DNA of 64,000 nucleotides, from positions 1 through 64,000 of the forward strand of contig SEMN01001230.1 in assembly GCA_005408345.1 (NCBI GenBank), given 5' to 3'. The position numbers and the translations under genes were made by a program. The notes below the pieces were generated by a model that saw only the letters and a list, made by a program, of their open reading frames with translations, searched no databases and had not been told where the DNA came from. The DNA comes from Macquaria australasica. Lineage: Eukaryota; Chordata; Actinopteri; Centrarchiformes; Percichthyidae. Of this stretch, positions 60,701-64,000 are shown one piece after another (position 1 is the stretch's first letter; every line of letters starts with the position of its first letter).

Positions 60701-63535
60701 ATCAAGATATGTTTACATTTCCTTATATTAATAGAAAACATAATCTGGACGGCATTACATTCCCCTAGAAACTCATTTACATTGTTTATGTTTGCTATGT
60801 TGTTTGTTTTTGTTGCATGTGATTTCTAGGAGACAGAGTTGTATATGTGATGGATGGTAGAGATGGAAAGATTCTCATGTTTACAACTTGCGAGCATTCA
60901 TGTCATCTGATGACTGAAGACAGTTGTATGACTGCACAGTTGGCTGTGTGAGGGTTAAAATACTGTGCATTGACAACCAACACTGTAAATATGGGTTTAG
61001 TTACATTTAATGAGAGACTTTTTCTGATTTGAGGCATCTATGATTGTTTGGTTTTTCTGTACTATTAGTTCCAGGTCACATAAATCAGAGCTTTCATAAA
61101 AAATGGAGTTTCCCACTTATATAACTCAGATATCACATGAACACAACGTTACCAGTTTATCATTTTGTAGTTTACTTTATAGTGTTCATCCTGTTGAAGT
61201 GTTGTTTGAATGACATAAATCTTCAAAAATTCATATTTACAGTGATGTTGATTAATGTCTTGATTAATGGTCACTGAACACAAGCAAACTACCATCAGAC
61301 ATTATGTAGAGAAAAAAATTCTGGGCCCTCTTCTATTTTCCTTATACCTTCTCCCTCTGGGTAACATAATCATAATGTCAAATACACCAATATACAGATG
61401 ATACACAACTGTATATCTCCGTTTACCCCAAAAACCCCAGGTCTTTAAATGCTCTTATTACCTGTCTCACTGATATCAATAAGTGGATAAGTAAAACATT
61501 TAGATTTCTTATAACTAAATTAGCACAGGTCAGAGGTAGAACAAATTAAACTGTCTAACCAATCAGATTAATAAGTTACAGATCTGAAAGTGATTTTAAA
61601 CTCAGACATAAATGCATTTTGTCATTTTAGCAAGAACCACAAAAGCACCTTTATTTCTTCATAGAAATGTCAGTATTTTTTGACCTGATGCTGAAACACA
61701 GAAACAGGCTGTCATTACAAGTCGCTTGGATTACTGAAAGTCCACTTTTACTAATTTACCAATTTACAGGTAATTCAGGATGCTGCAGCCATTTTGTGTG
61801 AGACTAAATTAAAAAAAATCAAGTGGTCCAAGTTCACCACTGGGAATAAACTCTTTGTATTCTGTTTAATGGAAACATAACTGCTGATAAACTAGAAATC
61901 TTTGGCTTAAAATGTTGAGTAGCACCTGAACACACGGTAAAAGGAGTTGGTTAAAGGAGGCAGACCTTAAATTGTGATACAGCAATAAAAAGTAAAAGTG
62001 AAATGTAAGTGTCCTGCAACTGATCCCTGAGGAACTTTACAAGATAAATTAGATGGTTTAGATGACCAATCACCTGAAGACATGTATCCAATACTCCTGT
62101 GAAGGTTGGACAACTAAACCTGATTTTTTTCTTTAAATATATAGAATGTAGGCTAGGTGTGGAATGCTAATGTTGCTAGCAGATCTACTGTGTGTCTGTT
62201 CTCAGGTCAGCATCGAGCACTGGGCAGCAACCAGTCGAAGGTACGCAGTCTGAAGATGGACAACAAGATCTGGACTGAACCAGTCATACAGGTGAGGGGG
62301 GCTGAACCAGTCATACAGGTAAGGGGGGGCAAACCATTAATACAGGTAAGGGTGGGGGTGGCTGAACCAGACATACAGGTGAGGGGGGGCAAACCATTAA
62401 TACAGGTAAGGGTGGGGGTGGCTGAACCAGACATACAGGTGAGGGGGGGCAAACCATTCATACAGGTGAGGGTGGGGGGGCTGAACCAGACATACAGGTG
62501 AGGAGGGACAGACTGAACCAGACATACAGGTGAGGGGGGGACCAAACCAGTCATACAGGTGAGAGGGGGAACTGAATCAGACATACAGGTGAGGGGGGGC
62601 TGAACCAGTCATACAGGTGATGGGGGAACTGAACCACTTGTACAGGTGAGGGGGAGACTGAACCACTCATACGTGACCTTTATACCCCATCCTCTCCCAG
62701 CTGTTTGTTACCTATGGTAACCGGCTGGCCAATCAGGTGTGGGCTCCAGCAGTGCCGGCGGCGGAGCAGTTGTGTCCAGAGTCGTGTGATGAGGAGAGGT
62801 CAAAGTTCATCCAGGATAAATACAGCAGGGGGCGCTACAGACGAGTCCACGCTCTGACCTCCTCACAGTCTCTGATGGATCAGGTCTGACTCTGTTACAC
62901 TCATAGACATTTTTGTCATCCAAAAAAACTCAGTTTGGATAAACAGCCCCAAATTAATAGTCAGTAACCTTTAACATCCCCTCAATGGAACTCTTATTGT
63001 GAAAGTCTGTCCTCACTGTGACAGTAGTAGAGGCTCAGAGACTCTTAATGTAAAAGTCTGATCATAATAGGACTCAGTGAAAACTGTACTGACTTTGTAT
63101 TTGTAGAAAAGCTGGAGGTTTTCTCATTCACTTCAATACAGTCAGAGTTTTATAACAGCAACATCTAGTGGATGTTAGTGGAAGCTGCAGCTGAGGAGGC
63201 TCCTGGTTGGTCAGAATGAGTCAGTGTTTGACAGAACAAATGCAGTTCTGATCTGAAACCAGTTATCAGAACAGTTTCAGAGTTCTGATACGTAAACATG
63301 AGGACATGAAGAAGAAAGTGACATGGAAACAAAATACTCAAGTAAAGGACAAGTACCTCAAATTTGTACAGTACTTGAGTATATGTTCTTTTTCCACCAC
63401 TGGACAATACTAACATCACCTGCACAGGTGTGTGATGTGTGATGTATGTGTGTGTGTGTGTTTCAGAGGCTGCGTCAGGTGGTTTGTGGAGACGACATAG
63501 AAGAAACAATGTCTCTGATCTGCTCAGGAGCAAAG
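48739..63535 (+). CDS. arap3: ARAP-family Arf-GAP/Rho-GAP/PH protein, N-terminal half (3' end outside window)
   Basis: PI(3,4,5)P3-regulated GTPase-activating protein for Arf and Rho. Exons: 48739-48824, 48937-48995, 55297-55824, 56758-56856, 56939-57134, 57225-57329, 58001-58105, 58512-58572, 58669-58789, 59595-59859, 60040-60239, 62206-62291, 62701-62883 and 63467-63535. Phases are continuous (2163 nt, 721 residues). The first exon has a VPKPR motif like human ARAP3. A long Ser/Ala/Pro linker follows with repeated IPSLAG motifs. PH1 spans about residues 375-465 (SSWLDVWKGF to HDGWVTSLL) and PH2 begins near 475 (FQLGIASFSVPLNVAMVK). The ArfGAP domain has the zinc finger C-x2-C-x16-C-x2-C (CGDCGSANPEW) and continues GQHRALG, KVRSLKMD and LFVTYGNRLANQVW. 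RhoGAP, RA and later PH domains lie off the right edge. The paralogue (ARAP3 rather than ARAP1) rests partly on linkage to pdgfrb/csf1r. The first exon follows a clear acceptor, so upstream exons are expected; no SAM domain was found. Confidence 0.82.
49974..50151. repeat. DIRS left terminal inverted repeat
   Basis: Starts TTCTATGAGTACGTGCGAGG and matches the reverse complement of 55080-55257 with few differences (shared CTAACGGGCTTCGCTATTGG). About 25 nt outside it, from 49949, belong to the element's left extension, which is also copied in the internal complementary region. Confidence 0.9.
50177..50277. repeat. DIRS internal complementary region
   Basis: The first half (50177-50232) is the exact inverse of the left terminus (ACTGGGGTTACACCAGGTAA). 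The second half (50233-50277) matches the right terminus read inward (TCTATGTCGTACGTGCTCCG). The two ends are thus joined in one block, as in DIRS1-type elements that replicate through a circle. Confidence 0.9.
50512..51907 (-). pseudogene. DIRS tyrosine recombinase, frameshifted
   Basis: The N-terminal core-binding part lies in the frame ending at 51209 (HARAPSTTKLYASRWRLF). The catalytic part is in the frame 50512-51183. The catalytic pattern is visible: Arg in TSAKRAGD, the H-x-x-R box as HSTR, and the distal Tyr in FVQSYL. The change of frame near 51200 means no intact protein. It would cut and join the circular DNA copy into the target. Confidence 0.85.
51930..53686 (-). pseudogene. DIRS reverse transcriptase - RNase H, frameshifted
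   Basis: The frame from 53686 contains the RT fingers and palm (FLVPKKSGGLRTILDLRELN, then SIDLTDAYFHVPI). The YIDD catalytic box (LNYIDDWLIL) lies in another frame after a C6T5 homopolymer near 52566. RNase H motifs (TDAFLAGWGG, then LLELAA, then RSDNTTAVAYLN) precede a further frame change at a C9 run near 52055. At least two homopolymer frameshifts disrupt it. Confidence 0.85.
53700..55057 (-). pseudogene. DIRS gag-like region, degenerate
   Basis: The 5' part of the element between the right ITR and the RT region. An open frame at 54770-55057 begins MSPSGVASSRNFALGDGQQA, which I take as the start of the gag-like protein. The rest is broken into short frames with repeated segments (for example near 53530 and 53940). 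No enzymatic motif. Confidence 0.5.
55080..55257. repeat. DIRS right terminal inverted repeat
   Basis: Inverse partner of 49974-50151. It ends in GTACGACATAGAA, 39 bp before arap3 exon 55297. Confidence 0.9.
61300..62110 (+). mobile_element. degraded L2/CR1-type LINE reverse transcriptase
   Basis: Plus-strand fragments read ILGPLLFSLYLLPLG, then QYADDTQLYIS (YADD box), then a DINKWIS-like segment, in the order typical of L2. No open frame of useful length. It lies in the arap3 intron before exon 62206. Confidence 0.75.
62292..62690 (+). repeat. minisatellite made of the arap3 exon end and splice donor
   Basis: Exon 62206-62291 ends CTGAACCAGTCATACAG followed by GTGAGG. That block is repeated about 12 more times over 400 bp, with units of about 27-33 bp, each carrying TACAG/GTRAG or a close variant (near 62315, 62341, 62373, 62401, 62433, 62461, 62490, 62523, 62553, 62583, 62610 and 62641). 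The exon's reading frame stays open through the array to 62501. Confidence 0.95.
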
Positions 63536-63782
63536 GTCTGATGTTTCACACTTTGTTCATTTATGACTCAAATTTAGATCATTAATGAGTCATTACACAC
63601 ACGCAGACACACACACACACATATGTATGAAGTAAATAATCAACTGAATAACTCCTGTGTGGTCATCTCTACACATCCAGCCTTTAGTAGTTTACATCAG
63701 CAGAGTTATTTAAGAAAAGTGTTTTTATTTAACGGTTAATTTACTTCACACAGATTATTGATGTAGTTGTCCCAGAAGTTAT

Positions 63783-63842
63783 AAATATAAGATAAGATAA
63801 GATAAGATAAGCCTTTATTGTCCCACAGCGGGGAAATTTTTA
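63783..63842 (-). mobile_element. 3' tail of an L2-like LINE
   Basis: (GATAA)n followed by GCCTTTATTGTCCCACAGCG, the reverse complement of the tail at 45465-45520. In the arap3 intron after exon 63467-63535. Confidence 0.65.
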
Positions 63843-64000
63843 TTGTGCTTTTCCTTTTCAAGCTCTGAAGAAGTCGCACTGTGTCAGTTTGAAGTGATTA
63901 TCCTGTTTTCTAGCTGAAGTTCAGCAGCAGAGCTCACGTCTCTTGCAGGTCATAACATGAAGTTATTTGTCTTAACTTGTCTCCAACATGTCACCTGTGA

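Noticed and set aside
1..64000. miR-143/miR-145, which lie near CSF1R/PDGFRB in mammals, and tRNA genes
   Set aside because: I looked for the mature miRNA sequences and for tRNA-like cloverleafs by eye and saw none.

Overview
The window is teleost fish nuclear DNA, most likely from a percomorph. It shows split genes with consensus GT-AG introns, long (CA)n and (GT)n microsatellites, abundant LINE, DNA-transposon and DIRS debris, and proteins that align clearly with vertebrate receptor tyrosine kinases. No bacterial or phage content was seen. All gene models were built by eye from exon homology, splice sites and phase. The csf1r model (22 coding exons) sums to 3150 nt and the pdgfrb model (26 coding exons) to 3081 nt; both are exact multiples of three.

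Layout from left to right. (1) 135-2393, minus: the 5' part of an enteropeptidase gene (tmprss15) with membrane anchor, SEA, LDL-receptor class A and the start of a CUB domain; it runs off the left edge. (2) 3533-23024, minus: a complete csf1r. Its signal-peptide exon (22967-23024) lies about 9 kb upstream of the first Ig exon, and this large first intron holds a small unidentified coiled-coil coding unit (15005-16012) and a 3.3-kb high-copy repeat. (3) 24795-42160, minus: a complete pdgfrb, head-to-tail with csf1r and only about 1.8 kb away. Its introns carry a broken L1, MITEs, a 1-kb minisatellite, nested LINEs and an antisense endogenous retrovirus relic. (4) 42161-48738: an intergenic region of repeats between the divergent pdgfrb and ARAP genes. 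(5) 48739 to beyond 63535, plus: the N-terminal half of an ARAP-family ArfGAP/RhoGAP/PH gene, called arap3 partly by synteny with human 5q31-32. One of its introns contains a DIRS-type tyrosine-recombinase retrotransposon (49949-55257).

Csf1r and Pdgfrb are class III receptor tyrosine kinases with five Ig domains, one transmembrane helix and a split kinase. Csf1r drives macrophage, osteoclast and (in fish) pigment-cell programmes; Pdgfrb drives mural-cell and mesenchymal programmes. ARAP proteins act downstream of PI3K, and both receptors keep a YxxM PI3K-docking site in the kinase insert. Enteropeptidase is functionally unrelated.

The most unusual pattern is that several tandem duplications start at 5' splice sites. 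An exon end plus its donor is repeated into the downstream intron in csf1r (12541-12790), pdgfrb (33961-34010 and 34798-34891) and arap3 (62292-62690, about 12 extra donor copies). A related 265-bp perfect duplication at 34089-34618 makes a truncated juxtamembrane pseudo-exon inside pdgfrb. The csf1r D4 exon also carries a coding minisatellite with a 15-residue period that adds four N-glycosylation sequons.
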